64,000 bases of DNA from NCBI RefSeq assembly GCF_031202305.1, contig NZ_CP101731.1:2294001-2358000 (forward strand), written 5' to 3'. Numbering within the stretch: position 1 is the stretch's first letter; each line of letters opens with the position of its first letter. The DNA comes from Pelagibacterium sp. 26DY04. GTDB taxonomy: Bacteria > Pseudomonadota > Alphaproteobacteria > Rhizobiales > Devosiaceae. This document shows, piece by piece, positions 34,501 through 43,723 of the stretch. The translations under genes were made by a program, and so were the position numbers. A model generated the notes under the pieces. It was not told the DNA's origin. It saw only the letters and a program-made list of their open reading frames with translations, and ran no database searches.

Positions 34501-34697
34501 ACGGCGCTGACATAGCCAAGCACACCCTCCACAATCTTGGCCTTGAAGTCGCCGTGAAGGGCCGTCTCCTTCAATCCGGTGATACGGCCCGAGCGGATGA
34601 GCTCACTCCACTCTTTCAGCAGGGCCTCGTGACTGGCAGGAAGACTGTCCGGGTAAGCAATATGGCGATCGAGCGTTTTGGGATTGAAGAGATGCAT
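31506..34697 (-). CDS. Type IIG restriction-modification protein (Eco57I-like)
   Basis: A single chain of 1063 residues combining nuclease, N6-adenine methyltransferase and DNA-specificity parts. A PD-(D/E)xK site is visible as D85 and E103-L-K105 (APFELKGA). The SAM motif I DPACGSG is at 453-459 and the catalytic NPPY at 582-585. The last about 350 residues are the target-recognition region and a helical C-terminus. One protein would both methylate and cut, so no separate methylase is needed. It lies between the integrase and the toxin operon as cargo of the mobile element, a typical stabilising or defence module. Confidence 0.88.
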   Translation of the reverse strand: MHLFNPKTLDRHIAYPDSLPASHEALLKEWSELIRSGRITGLKETALHGDFKAKIVEGVLGYVSAVVSPDHTVTSEQSILSGSVDLALGHFGPQRSQILAPFELKGARTKDLDAIMPGRAKSPVQQAWEYATNAPGVKWVVVSNYVELRLYGFGEGTQAYEHFELAKLTEPAHYARFMLLLGAENLLSGQTAALLKESRREDQDITDALYSDYKSLRGDLIAAVRQELPSLDGLSAIAAAQTILDRILFTAFAEDTGLLPRHILEKAFEHSDPFNPRPIWDNFKGLFTSIDKGNHQLNVPPYNGGLFAPDPIVDQLNIPDAVCEKFKDIGGYDFSSEVSVTVLGHIFEQSIADVERLQAEARGDEVEAEKKTGTSGRRKRDGVVYTPDYIARFIVEQTLGTHLEEIFACIVRQFAQKGSSLADYEAIKWKRKSAQLEAWQAYRDRLKSLRIVDPACGSGVFLVMAFDYMKAELLRVNEKIKELAPRAEHMGDLLNYVPDSEILTSNLFGVDVNAESIEIAKLSLWVKTARRGKPLDSLGGNLKVGDSLIEDSNFAYLSHGFTWASAFPQIMAEGGFDIVLGNPPYVRMEHLKLMKPYLEKRFEVVSDRADLYCYFFERGLNLLKPGGRLGYISSSSFFKTGSGRPLRDFLRQKATIETVVYFGDLQVFEGVTTYPAILTMRREAPLKDHTLRFWTVDTLPESNFRANFEKGAATYPQSSLSSGSWSLEEAGLQSLRRKIRTGRERLGDVYGDPYAGIKTGRNEAFVIDRTERNRLVAADPNSADLIKPIIFGNELEQWHVASAERFIIYIPKSTIDVLKYPAILERLSQFKSRLEQRAAKQEWFELQQAQAAFESTYAGTKVVYRDIANRPSFSVDSGSYIDMTCFCLKGASHYEAALLGSNVLWFALTSETTIARGGYFRMKSQYLRSLPIPLASESQKNEIAAIAESCQAAAERRHVLQRAPTRRIPDIAPIGAFTNLSNKLKKWWLLPDFAAFRSEVKRCLKADIPLSERSDWEDWIARDKAEIARLSSEIQANERRINELVYGLFDLTGEEIELLESSI

Positions 34698-34707
34698 GCG
34701 CTTCCGA

Positions 34708-35028
34708 TCACAACAGCCTTGGCTGTGGTTTGTTCCGGCCCGGGCTGATAGCGAGGCACCAAGATCTCGCCTTCGCGCGCGCGAGCTTGGGCAATATCAC
34801 AATCGCACTGTATGTACATGAGCTGGGCGACGCGCGGCCATTCAGAAAAGCCGAAAATGCGGCGCGGATGAACCCAATCGCCTCGGCCGCCAGGGTCACG
34901 GACAGATCTAGTCGATCGAGCGCCAGCGCCCGGATGTAGTGCCCCAGGCAGCCCGGCCGCGCCAGCGCGGTTTCAGCACGAATTGCCACTATGTCCCTCC
35001 TGATGGGTGAATCACCTCTTGAAAGCAT
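34708..35028 (-). CDS. Possible small hypothetical protein
   Basis: An open - strand frame between the integrase stop (35091) and the restriction gene start. From ATG 35028 it would encode about 106 residues with a hydrophobic middle (LDLSVTLAAEAIGFIRAAFSA) and basic tail. No ribosome site or family is evident. It may be a chance frame filling a 390-bp gap. Confidence 0.3.
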   Translation of the reverse strand: MLSRGDSPIRRDIVAIRAETALARPGCLGHYIRALALDRLDLSVTLAAEAIGFIRAAFSAFLNGRASPSSCTYSAIVILPKLARAKARSWCLAISPGRNKPQPRLL

Positions 35029-35090
35029 AGCTTTGGGGAAGCTGACAACATAGCCCATGTCAGCAACGGCGTGTTCCAGGGAGTCGGCGC

Positions 35091-36476
35091 CTAGATCGAG
35101 CGCGACAAAATCGAGGGTTCGAACGGTAAAACCATCCGCTCGAGAAGTGACCGACGCCACTCCAGAGCGCCCCCTGACCCATATTCCTGGCGTGAACGAC
35201 GATGGCCAAAAAAGATTTCGCGCATTTCCCCGTCAATACCGGCTTCTTTCATCCGGTCTTCAAACGAGTGACGGATGCTGTAGAGGGTGTGTTTTGACGT
35301 TGGGACGAGGCCGTTCTCGCGCAGATACTTATTGATTGCAGCGCAGGCAGCTTCTTCCTTCTCCCGATAGCGGGGAAAACCGCTTGGATACATTTGAAAT
35401 GCCAACAAAGCAGCGCCGACCAGCGGAATCTCGCGAATGGAGGCTGCGGTCTTCAATTCACGTGGCGCCTCCGGATCATCGCGCTCCACAAAGCTAATGT
35501 AGGGCACTGGGCCATCAAGGTGGATGTTGCTGGCATCGAGATTACAGGTCTCGCTCGGCCGCGCCCCCGTTTCGATGGTGACCAAAAGGATGGCCCGCGC
35601 CTCCTCGTTCAAGCCTTTGAGAGCGTCGGCTTTCAGAATCTTGTCCCGGATCCAGGCGGTCGGGAAAGGAGGCCGCTTGGCTTTCTTGCGCTCCTCAAAA
35701 CTTAGTCCTGCGAATGGGTTGAGCTTGTTCTCCGCGCCCATGAAGGCATGATACTCGCGATAGATCTTTCGCAGCTCACCAATCTGCCGGTTGCCCGATG
35801 ATGCAGTATGGGTTGGCTTCTTGCCTTTGTCGGCTGGAGCGATGCGCGCCAGCCAATAGCGATAGAATTTGTGCGCGTCGTCGCGGGTGATGTGCGAAAT
35901 CGGCTTGTCCCCGACGATCTCGACAAAGTTGCGCACAGCCCGCTCGGGAATGACCCGCCATTTCCGCCTTTGCTGCGGCGACTTCGTCACCAGCTGAGAT
36001 GCAGCAATATCGTTGATATAGACTTTAAGCGCTTGGGTCAGCGTCACGCTGGGCGTTGGCTCTCCACCCAGCACCGCCGTTTCGACTGCATGGGATGTCC
36101 GCGTATCAAGAATTGCCTCCATCCGCTCGGCCAACTCCTGCCAGCTTGCCTTGGCTTCGAGCTCGCCTGCAGGACGATAAGCAAAGCCGAGCGCCGCTGC
36201 CCGACGCACGGCGGCCTTGTGGCGCTTCAGAGCCGCTGACTCTTCCTCATCGCACAGAAACGATGCCCACAGGTCGTTGTCCGCCTTTTCCAAGGCATCG
36301 CGCATGACGCGGGCGACCGCCAAGTCGTGGGTCTTGAGCGAACTACGGATAACTGGAGCCCGCTCATCCTGCTCAGCCACCATGGCGGGAACGCGCCGAA
36401 CATACTGCCAGCGGTCCCCGCGGCGCTGCAAAAAACGGTCGAGTTGAGAACCCCTGGGCACGCCATTCCTCTCCAA
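35091..36476 (-). CDS. Tyrosine recombinase / integrase of the mobile element
   Basis: A protein of 461 residues with an N-terminal arm-binding/SAM-like part and a C-terminal catalytic domain. Visible catalytic residues are R306 (GARPSE), K342, R402-H403 (YSIRHSF), H425 (FFGHRR) and the nucleophile Y432 (QEYG). It would integrate the element at the 3' end of tRNA-Gly, which begins 123 bp to the right on the same strand. The tRNA's 3' end faces the integrase, the usual arrangement for an element inserted to the left of the tRNA. The family is the DUF6538/phage-type integrases common in Alphaproteobacteria. Confidence 0.9.
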   Translation of the reverse strand: MERNGVPRGSQLDRFLQRRGDRWQYVRRVPAMVAEQDERAPVIRSSLKTHDLAVARVMRDALEKADNDLWASFLCDEEESAALKRHKAAVRRAAALGFAYRPAGELEAKASWQELAERMEAILDTRTSHAVETAVLGGEPTPSVTLTQALKVYINDIAASQLVTKSPQQRRKWRVIPERAVRNFVEIVGDKPISHITRDDAHKFYRYWLARIAPADKGKKPTHTASSGNRQIGELRKIYREYHAFMGAENKLNPFAGLSFEERKKAKRPPFPTAWIRDKILKADALKGLNEEARAILLVTIETGARPSETCNLDASNIHLDGPVPYISFVERDDPEAPRELKTAASIREIPLVGAALLAFQMYPSGFPRYREKEEAACAAINKYLRENGLVPTSKHTLYSIRHSFEDRMKEAGIDGEMREIFFGHRRSRQEYGSGGALEWRRSLLERMVLPFEPSILSRSI

Positions 36477-36598
36477 TGTATCACGTTATAGGATCAAAAT
36501 GTGTCACGAATTTCCGGGCAAGACAACCCAAAGTTGGCTGTGTACACCGAATTCCTTGGCCGTTACAGCGACATAGCAATTTTGCAAAGCTGGGAAAA

Positions 36599-36672
36599 TG
36601 GAGCGGGTGAAGGGAATCGAACCCTCGTCGTAAGCTTGGAAGGCTTCTGCTCTACCATTGAGCTACACCCGC
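36599..36672 (-). tRNA. tRNA-Gly (anticodon TCC)
   Basis: A complete 74-nt cloverleaf including CCA. The acceptor GCGGGTG pairs with CACCCGC, the T-arm reads GGGTTCGATTCCC and the anticodon loop CTTCCAA gives TCC. Its 3' end borders the integrase side and is the likely attachment site of the mobile element. Confidence 0.95.
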
Positions 36673-36726
36673 CCGAGGGTGTCTCGCTAATCTGTCCGTT
36701 CGGGCCCGTTTGGGCAAGCACGATTT

Positions 36727-36811
36727 TGGTGGAGGGGGCTGGATTCGAACCAGCGTAGCCTAAGGCGTCAGATTTACAGTCTGATGGATTTAACCACTCT
36801 CCCACCCCTCC
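36727..36811 (-). tRNA. tRNA-Tyr (anticodon GTA)
   Basis: An 85-nt tRNA with a long variable arm. The acceptor GGAGGGG pairs with CCCCTCC, the anticodon loop CTGTAAA gives GTA, and CCA is encoded. It lies upstream of tRNA-Gly on the same strand and is probably co-transcribed. Confidence 0.95.
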
Positions 36812-36990
36812 CCAATCGTGACATCGGCGAAGCGAGGTATCATGATGACATTCGTTGCCGAGCACCATCACGGGGCGGTTTATGGTGGTAGCGCCCTCTC
36901 CTGTCAACTGCCTGGCATAGGAAATTTCATGAGTTTCACCGCTACGCTTGCCGCTTGCCCGGCGCGTGGCAAACCGATACGCCATCAGTC

Positions 36991-37743
36991 ATGAGCAAGA
37001 ACAAGTTTCCACCCAAGAAGCGCCCCCCGATCCTGCCCGATGATGGACCGGTCTATCTGTATGGCCTGCACACGGTCCGCGCGGCACTCGACAACCCGCG
37101 GCGGATCAAGCGGCGGCTTCTAGCCACCCCCAACGGCTTCAACCGATTGACCGAAGGCGCGCCTCTCCCCGATTTGACGGTGGAGGAAACCACCCCGCGC
37201 GATCTCGACCGGCTGCTCGGCGCCGATGCAGTGCATCAAGGCGTGGCATTGGAAGTCGATCCCGTGGATCGATTCGGGCTCGATGATCTCCAAAAGCTGG
37301 ACCTCGTAATCGTTCTCGATCAGGTCACCGATCCACACAATGTCGGCGCCATTCTGCGCACCGCCTGCGCCTTCGGCGCTGATGCCGTGATCACCACGGC
37401 CCGCTATGCACCGCGCGAGACGGGCGTGATGGCCAAGTCGGCCTCGGGCGCACTCGATCTCATTCCGCTGGTGTCCGTGCGTAATTTGGGCGAAACCCTG
37501 GAAACGCTCAAAAGTCGGAGCATGGTGTGCCTGGGTTTCGATTCCGAGGCTCCCGCCGTGCTTCGCCCGCGACCGCCCGGCGGCAAACTCGCAATCGTAC
37601 TCGGGGCCGAAGGCAAGGGGTTGCGACAAAAGACCCGCACGCTCTGCGACGAGATGGTCCGGCTCGACATGCCCGGCCCCATCAAGTCACTCAACGTATC
37701 CAACGCGGCGGCGATAGCACTGTTCGCAGCCACTGCGGGCTAG
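36991..37743 (+). CDS. rlmB: 23S rRNA (guanosine(2251)-2'-O)-methyltransferase RlmB
   Basis: A SpoU/TrmH-family methyltransferase of 250 residues. A substrate-binding N-terminal domain starts at YLYGLHTVRAAL. The SPOUT catalytic domain has motif 1 DQVTDPHNVGAILRTA (Asn and Arg of the active site), motif 2 IVLGAEGKGL and motif 3 KSLNVSNAAAIAL, which form the knot that binds SAM. It methylates a conserved guanosine of the ribosomal peptidyl-transferase loop. ATG 36991 fits the family length. It is divergent to the two tRNA genes and convergent to the deacetylase, whose stop lies 5 bp away. Confidence 0.92.
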   Translation: MSKNKFPPKKRPPILPDDGPVYLYGLHTVRAALDNPRRIKRRLLATPNGFNRLTEGAPLPDLTVEETTPRDLDRLLGADAVHQGVALEVDPVDRFGLDDLQKLDLVIVLDQVTDPHNVGAILRTACAFGADAVITTARYAPRETGVMAKSASGALDLIPLVSVRNLGETLETLKSRSMVCLGFDSEAPAVLRPRPPGGKLAIVLGAEGKGLRQKTRTLCDEMVRLDMPGPIKSLNVSNAAAIALFAATAG

Positions 37744-37748
37744 AGAGA

Positions 37749-38621
37749 TTATGCCTCCGGTGAAGCCTCGGCAGTTACCAGGGGCGTGTCGAACACCCCT
37801 CCTCCGGTCGTGCGCAGGTTGACCACACTATAGCCCCTATCGCGCAGCGCCTTCAGAAACTCCGGCAGCATCAACGCGGTCCGCATATGGATGTCGTGGA
37901 AGAGCACGACACCCGACCCGCGCGCATCAAGGCGCGAAAGTGTACGGTCGAGCACCTGTCGGGGCGTTTCGGAATAATAGTCCTTGGAATCGATGTCGAC
38001 GTCCAGGACGATAAAGCTGCTGTCGACGACACTGGTGCGGATCAGGCCGGTCTGCGCCAGATAAGGAAATCGGAAAAAGCGCGAAGGAACCAGATCCGCT
38101 GGCGCCAGGGCCGCAGCGACGGCTTGTTGGCCGGCATAGATTTCCGCCACTGCTTGGGTCGGCCCAAGTGTAGAAAGGTCTACATGGTCGTATGTGTGCG
38201 TGCCGATTGTATGGCCGCGTTCCGCAACCTCCAGTGCGAGGCCCGGATGGCGCTCCGCCGCTGATCCGAGCATCAGGAAGGTCGCCTTGACGCCGAACTG
38301 GTCAAGCGTATCGAGAATGGAGTCGGTCTTGCCTGGGCGCGGTCCATCATCGAAGGTGAGCACGACTTCGCCCGGCTCAAGGACGATCTGTTCGGTCGCC
38401 CCTACGGTCAGTGTCCGGCCGGCGAGAGACATGGACGGCTGCCCCGGCATCGGCTGATATGACGCGTTGAATGTCGCCATCGGCGAGATTGCCCCGGTGG
38501 TCGTTCTATCGATGGGAGCAAGCGCAAGCAGGCTATCTTGCGTTTGCGGAGGCTTGGCGCAGCCCGTGAGCAATCCGGCGGTAATCGCCAAAAGACATAT
38601 CGTACGCACCACCACAAGCAC
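37749..38621 (-). CDS. Polysaccharide deacetylase lipoprotein
   Basis: A protein of 290 residues with a lipoprotein signal (core LLAITAGLLTGC, lipid-bearing Cys at about 21) and a NodB domain. The domain motifs are LTFDDGP (metal and base Asp pair), HTYDH (metal His pair) and the C-terminal VVLFHDIH. It would remove acetyl groups from N-acetylglucosamine-containing glycans in the periplasm or outer surface; the substrate is not predictable. A TTAA-N7-TTAC sequence at 38701-38715 upstream resembles a CtrA box with one mismatch. Confidence 0.88.
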   Translation of the reverse strand: MLVVVRTICLLAITAGLLTGCAKPPQTQDSLLALAPIDRTTTGAISPMATFNASYQPMPGQPSMSLAGRTLTVGATEQIVLEPGEVVLTFDDGPRPGKTDSILDTLDQFGVKATFLMLGSAAERHPGLALEVAERGHTIGTHTYDHVDLSTLGPTQAVAEIYAGQQAVAAALAPADLVPSRFFRFPYLAQTGLIRTSVVDSSFIVLDVDIDSKDYYSETPRQVLDRTLSRLDARGSGVVLFHDIHMRTALMLPEFLKALRDRGYSVVNLRTTGGGVFDTPLVTAEASPEA

Positions 38622-38711
38622 CCGGCCAAAGCGTTTTCCCCTGATCGAGAGCCTGCGACGATTATGGTTAACAACACCTTCTCTTGCGCCAAATTTATGC
38701 TTAACGAACAG

Positions 38712-39173
38712 TTACTTGCGAGCATCGGACCGCTTTGCTCGCACCAGAAGCTCATCCAGCGCCTGCAGAAAGCTTGAGCGGTCGCGCTGGGTGTATTCCT
38801 TGTTATACCCCTTGCTTTCGCCTGTTTCCCTCAAGTGCTGGTTCAACTCGCGCATGGCCAGAGCCATTCCGATGGAATCGGGCGTGAAGGCCCGCCCGGC
38901 GGGATCGAGCACATGCACCCCCTTTTCCAGCGCGCGCGAGGCCAATGGGATATCGGCTGTAATGACGATGTCTCCGGCCTTGGCGTGTTCGACGATCCAA
39001 TCGTCGGCCGCATCGGCGCCTTGCGGCACCATGACGTGGCGGATCATTGGATCACGCGATGGCCGGAGACCGAAATTGGCGACAAAGGTGACGACGACAC
39101 CGTGCCGCTCGGCTACGCGGACGACTTCGACCTTGACCGGGCAGGCATCGGCATCGACGTAGATTTCAGGCAC
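38712..39173 (-). CDS. YaiI/YqxD family protein (DUF188)
   Basis: A protein of 153 residues with the family N-terminus EIYVDADACPVK and the later GDIVITADIPLA and LDPAGRAFTPDSIG segments. Its fold is PIN-like and its function is unknown. GTG 39173 is chosen because the family starts exactly there and the frmA stop lies two bases upstream. The frame is open to 39302 but that part overlaps frmA. The two genes are therefore probably co-translated. Confidence 0.88.
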   Translation of the reverse strand: MPEIYVDADACPVKVEVVRVAERHGVVVTFVANFGLRPSRDPMIRHVMVPQGADAADDWIVEHAKAGDIVITADIPLASRALEKGVHVLDPAGRAFTPDSIGMALAMRELNQHLRETGESKGYNKEYTQRDRSSFLQALDELLVRAKRSDARK

Positions 39174-39175
39174 CG

Positions 39176-40303
39176 TCAGTAGAGCACCACAGAGCGGATG
39201 GATTCGCCCGAATGCATGAGCTCGAACCCTCTGTTGATATCCTCGAGCCGCAGAGTATGGGTAATCATCGGGTCGATTTCGATCTTGCCCGCCATGTACC
39301 AATCAACGATTTTCGGCACGTCGGTGCGCCCTCTCGCGCCGCCGAAGGCCGTGCCCATCCAGGTACGACCAGTGACGAGCTGGAACGGACGCGTGGAGAT
39401 CTCCTGCCCTGCGCCGGCAACGCCGATGATGATCGACTTGCCCCAGCCGCGATGGCTGGCTTCCAACGCTTGGCGCATGACAGTGACGTTACCCGTACAA
39501 TCGAAGGTGTAATCAGCGCCGCCGATCTGGTCGGCGCCCCGCTTGGTCATGTTGACGAGATGCGAGACGACGTCACCCTCGATTTCGCGCGGATTGACGA
39601 AATGGGTCATGCCGAACCGCTCGCCCCATTCCTTCTTGGCGTTGTTGAGATCAACGCCGATGATCATGTCCGCGCCGGCGAGGCGCAGGCCCTGGATGAC
39701 ATTGAGGCCGATGCCACCAAGGCCGAAAACAACCGCTGTCGCGCCTTGCTCCACCTGGGCCGTGTTGATCACTGCGCCCACGCCGGTGGTGACACCGCAG
39801 CCCACATAGCAAACCTTGTCGAACGGGGCGGACGCATCGATCTTGGCGACCGCGATCTCGGGCATCACGGTGTAGTTCGAAAAGGTGGAGCAGCCCATGT
39901 AGTGAAATATCGGCTGCCCCTTATACGAGAACCGCGTCGTGCCATCGGGCATGAGCCCCTGGCCTTGGGTGGCGCGTATGGCCGTGCACAGATTGGTCTT
40001 GCGCGAGAGGCAGGAAGGGCATTCGCGGCACTCTGGCGTATAGAGCGGGATGACGTGATCACCAGGCTTGACGCTGGTGACGCCCGGTCCCACGTCGACA
40101 ACGACACCGGCGCCTTCATGGCCGAGCACTGAGGGAAACAACCCTTCGGGATCGGCCCCGGACAGCGTGAAATCGTCTGTGTGGCAGATCCCGGTCGCCT
40201 TGATCTCGACGAGCACCTCGCCCGCCTTGGGTCCTTCAAGATCGAGCTCGACGATTTCGAGCGGCTTGCCTGCTTCGAATGCCACCGCCGCTTTCGTTTT
40301 CAT
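39176..40303 (-). CDS. frmA: S-(hydroxymethyl)glutathione dehydrogenase / class III alcohol dehydrogenase
   Basis: A zinc-dependent cytosolic enzyme of 375 residues that oxidises the formaldehyde-glutathione adduct to S-formylglutathione with NAD. Catalytic-zinc ligands are in GICHTD and GHEGAG. The structural zinc loop is [15 protein letters not shown]. The NAD fold has [12 protein letters not shown]. Length and sequence are typical of class III ADH. The expected partner, S-formylglutathione hydrolase, is not next to it; a YaiI-family gene is. A formaldehyde-detoxifying route would be useful if the oxygenase at the left of the window demethylates its substrate, but the two loci are far apart. 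Confidence 0.93.
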   Translation of the reverse strand: MKTKAAVAFEAGKPLEIVELDLEGPKAGEVLVEIKATGICHTDDFTLSGADPEGLFPSVLGHEGAGVVVDVGPGVTSVKPGDHVIPLYTPECRECPSCLSRKTNLCTAIRATQGQGLMPDGTTRFSYKGQPIFHYMGCSTFSNYTVMPEIAVAKIDASAPFDKVCYVGCGVTTGVGAVINTAQVEQGATAVVFGLGGIGLNVIQGLRLAGADMIIGVDLNNAKKEWGERFGMTHFVNPREIEGDVVSHLVNMTKRGADQIGGADYTFDCTGNVTVMRQALEASHRGWGKSIIIGVAGAGQEISTRPFQLVTGRTWMGTAFGGARGRTDVPKIVDWYMAGKIEIDPMITHTLRLEDINRGFELMHSGESIRSVVLY

Positions 40304-40376
40304 CTCCCGCCTCCGTATGATTCATGTAGGGGAAAAGAAGGTGGCATAAGCGCATCTCATAGGGCAACGCCCGATA

Positions 40377-40400
40377 CAAAAACGGGCGCCGAAGCGCCCG
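40377..40400 (-). terminator. Intrinsic terminator of the xyl operon
   Basis: On the - strand CGGGCGC-TTCG-GCGCCCG (40400-40383) is followed by TTTTTGT. It lies right after the stop of the ABC ATPase gene. Confidence 0.8.
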
Positions 40401-40404
40401 CTTG

Positions 40405-41190
<786 letters not shown>

Positions 41191-41202
41191 CCCGATAGAT
41201 CC

Positions 41203-42516
41203 TTACTGCGCCCGGTTGCGGTAGAGCGTGTCGAGCCAGACCGCCACCACCAGAACGATACCCACCACGATCGACTGCAGCGGGCTGTCGAGCCCCATCA
41301 GCACCATGCCGGACTGCAGCGACTGCATCACCAGCGCGCCGATCATCGCGCCCACAATGGTTCCGACGCCTCCCGAGAGCGATGTGCCCCCGATCACCGC
41401 CGCGGCAATGACGTAGAGCTCGTCGAGCGTGCCCATGGCGTTGGTCGCCGCGTTAAGACGGGCCGATGAGATCGAAGCCGCGATAGCGCAGAGCACGCCC
41501 ATGAGCATGAAGATCTTGACCGTCACCCAGCGGGTGTTGATGCCTGCAAGCTCCGCCGCTTCCGGGTTGCCGCCCATGGCAAAGACGTAGCGACCGAACC
41601 GCGTGCGGGTCGCGATGAAGGTCATCGCCACGCCGACCGCGACAGCGATCAGCACCGGAATGGCGATGCCGTGCGAGATGAACAGCCCGCCTTCGGGAAC
41701 CGGGATTCCATTTGCGTTGGCGTAGTTCTCGGCGATACGGATCGGCCAGGGATAGGCGTTGAAGACAAGCACGGCACCGATCACCGCGCCGCAGCCCAGC
41801 AGCGCGAGAACGCCTTCGGCCCAAACCGGTCGCTGCGGAAAGTTGAATCGTTTGCGTTGCTGGCGGGCATAAAGCAGATAGGCGCCGATGGCGATGCAGG
41901 CAATGATCGCCAAAATCCAGCTCACTGTGTAGCCGACCGCTCCTTCAGGGCCACCGCCCATCAAACGGAAGCGCGAGTCGAGAGGTGCCACAGTCCGTCC
42001 CGAGGTCACCCACCAGGCCGCTCCGCGCCAGACGAGATAGCCGCCGAGTGTCACGATGAAGGCCGGCACCTTGAGATAGGCGATGATACTGCCCTGCAGC
42101 GCACCGATCACCAGCCCGCAGGCAAGCCCGACGGCAAGCGTTATCGCCCAAATGAACGGGTGCCCGAAGCCAAGCATGGCCGGCAAGTATTCGGCCTGCG
42201 TCACGCCCATGACCATGGCGATAATGCCCAGAAGCGAGCCCACGGAAAGATCGATGTTCCGGGTGACGATCACAAGCACCATGCCGGTCGCCATGATGGA
42301 GATCGAAGCGGTCTGCACCGATAGATTCCAAAGGTTCCGAGGCGTCAGAAACAATCCGCCAGAAAGGAAGTGAAAGCCCACCCAAATCAGGAGTAGCGCG
42401 CCGACCATGCCCAAGAGGCGTGTATCGATTTCTGTAGCGCTCATGAACCGCCGGACGGGCGTGCCTACCGAAAAGGCCGGCGTGTTGGATGACGACATGG
42501 CGTTCTGATCGGCCAT
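41203..42516 (-). CDS. xylH: Xylose-type ABC transporter permease
   Basis: An inner-membrane permease of 437 residues in the BPD_transp_2 family, with about ten to twelve hydrophobic segments from residue 35 onward, including NIDLSVGSLLG and GGTSLSGGVGTIVG, conserved in RbsC/XylH proteins. It has the longer central loop typical of XylH. ATG 42516 is chosen because GGGGAG lies just upstream. A 13-bp hairpin separates it from the binding-protein gene, so it is probably expressed at a lower level from the same transcript. Confidence 0.92.
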   Translation of the reverse strand: MADQNAMSSSNTPAFSVGTPVRRFMSATEIDTRLLGMVGALLLIWVGFHFLSGGLFLTPRNLWNLSVQTASISIMATGMVLVIVTRNIDLSVGSLLGIIAMVMGVTQAEYLPAMLGFGHPFIWAITLAVGLACGLVIGALQGSIIAYLKVPAFIVTLGGYLVWRGAAWWVTSGRTVAPLDSRFRLMGGGPEGAVGYTVSWILAIIACIAIGAYLLYARQQRKRFNFPQRPVWAEGVLALLGCGAVIGAVLVFNAYPWPIRIAENYANANGIPVPEGGLFISHGIAIPVLIAVAVGVAMTFIATRTRFGRYVFAMGGNPEAAELAGINTRWVTVKIFMLMGVLCAIAASISSARLNAATNAMGTLDELYVIAAAVIGGTSLSGGVGTIVGAMIGALVMQSLQSGMVLMGLDSPLQSIVVGIVLVVAVWLDTLYRNRAQ

Positions 42517-42537
42517 TGCTCTCCCCAAAGGATTGAG

Positions 42538-42567
42538 CGGTCGCGGTGCACGAATGCACCGCGACCG
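42538..42567 (-). promoter_or_regulatory. Stable hairpin between xylF and xylH
   Basis: CGGTCGCGGTGCA pairs perfectly with TGCACCGCGACCG across a 4-base loop and has no U-tract. Such intercistronic stem-loops protect the upstream binding-protein mRNA and set unequal expression within ABC operons. Confidence 0.65.
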
Positions 42568-42587
42568 CGTTCAGAGTTCAGGACAAC

Positions 42588-43634
42588 TTAGTCGCAAGCA
42601 GCGACGGTACCGGCTTCGACGCCCTGGCAAACCACGTCCTGGCTCACCCAGCCCGCGTCAATGACGACATCGAGATTTTCCTGGGTGATGGCCACGGGCG
42701 CGAGGAACCGCGATGTCATTTCGACGCCGTTCGGACCACCATTGAACATGACCGCACCTTCAATATCGGTGAGCGCGGCGCCCTCAGCCAACTCGACCGC
42801 GATCTCCGCGGCAGCAGCGCCCAGTTCACGGCTGTCCTTCCAGACTGAAACCGTCTGTGTGCCCAGCGCAACGCGGTTGAGCGCCGCATGGTCGGCATCC
42901 TGCCCGGAGACGGGTACCGAACCATCGAGACCCTGCGCCGCCAGCGCAGCGATGGCGCCACCCGCGGTGCCATCATTGGCGGCGACCACGGCATCGACCT
43001 CGTTGTTGTTGGCCGTAAGGAACTGTTCCATATTGGCCTGGGCGTTCTCGGGAAGCCACCCATCGGTATAGGCTTCGCCAACGTTGACGATATCGCCGGC
43101 GTCGATTGCCGGCTGGAGAACCTCCATGGCGCCGGCAAACAGGAAGTCGGCGTTGGGGTCGGTGCTCGAACCCTTGATGAACACATAGTTGCCGGTCGGT
43201 GCGACGGCTTGGACTTCACGGGCCTGGATGCGGCCGACTTCGGTGTTGTCGAAGGTAAGGTAGAAGGCATCCGGATTTTCGATCAGGCGATCATAGCCGA
43301 CCACCGGAATGCCTTCAGCCACGGCCGCGGAAATGGCCGGTTGGATAGCGTCTGAGTCTTGCGCCAGAACGATCAGGGCATCGGCACCCTGTGCGATCAG
43401 GCTTTCGATATCGGTGAGCTGCTTGGATGCCGATGATTGCGCATCGGCCGAAATGTAAGTGGCGCCCAATTCCTCGAGCTTTGCCTGAATGGCCGCTTCG
43501 TCGGTTCTCCACCGCTCCTCCTGGAAATTAGACCAGGATACGCCGACAACGACGCCATCGTCCTGAGCCAGCGCGCCCCCGGCCAAGGTGAAAAGAACAG
43601 TCGTGCCCAAAAGGGCCGCTGCAAGATTCCTCAT
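42588..43634 (-). CDS. xylF: D-xylose-binding periplasmic protein
   Basis: A protein of 348 residues with a signal peptide (residues 1-23, ending GGALA) and a type I periplasmic-binding fold. XylF-like stretches are [63 protein letters not shown] and [19 protein letters not shown]. These align closely with E. coli XylF, including ligand-contact residues in the DRL and NDGTAGG regions. CAGGAGGAG lies before ATG 43634. It is divergent from the ROK regulator, with a shared control region. Confidence 0.93.
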   Translation of the reverse strand: MRNLAAALLGTTVLFTLAGGALAQDDGVVVGVSWSNFQEERWRTDEAAIQAKLEELGATYISADAQSSASKQLTDIESLIAQGADALIVLAQDSDAIQPAISAAVAEGIPVVGYDRLIENPDAFYLTFDNTEVGRIQAREVQAVAPTGNYVFIKGSSTDPNADFLFAGAMEVLQPAIDAGDIVNVGEAYTDGWLPENAQANMEQFLTANNNEVDAVVAANDGTAGGAIAALAAQGLDGSVPVSGQDADHAALNRVALGTQTVSVWKDSRELGAAAAEIAVELAEGAALTDIEGAVMFNGGPNGVEMTSRFLAPVAITQENLDVVIDAGWVSQDVVCQGVEAGTVAACD

Positions 43635-43723
43635 GATTCTCCTCCTGCGGGTACACCAGCCCCGCCCAACCACAGTGATGGATTTTATGCCTCCTACGGA
43701 GCGCCTCCCGGGCTCCGACTGGA

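Larger units (their letters stand above)
14130..36598. mobile_element. Integrative mobilizable element (left end uncertain)
   Basis: The right end is placed at the 3' end of tRNA-Gly, immediately followed by a tyrosine integrase. Inside lie a relaxase, coupling protein, ParA-like ATPase, DUF3987, DUF736, ArdC, restriction-modification and toxin-antitoxin genes. No VirB/Trb mating-pair genes are present, so transfer would need a helper. The left boundary given is only where mobile-type genes begin. No direct repeat of the tRNA end was found to the left, so the element may extend beyond position 1 and carry the catabolic genes. Confidence 0.6.

Noticed and set aside
34708..35160. 150-codon frame reading into the integrase 3' end
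   Set aside because: The upstream part overlaps integrase coding sequence; only the portion from 35028 is kept, at low confidence.
14124..36598. Complete conjugative element (ICE)
   Set aside because: Relaxase and coupling protein are present, but no VirB4, VirB6, VirB8-10 or Trb-type genes are visible in the window.
39212..40132. 306-codon + strand frame opposite frmA
   Set aside because: frmA has full family motifs; the opposite frame is histidine/aspartate-rich antisense.
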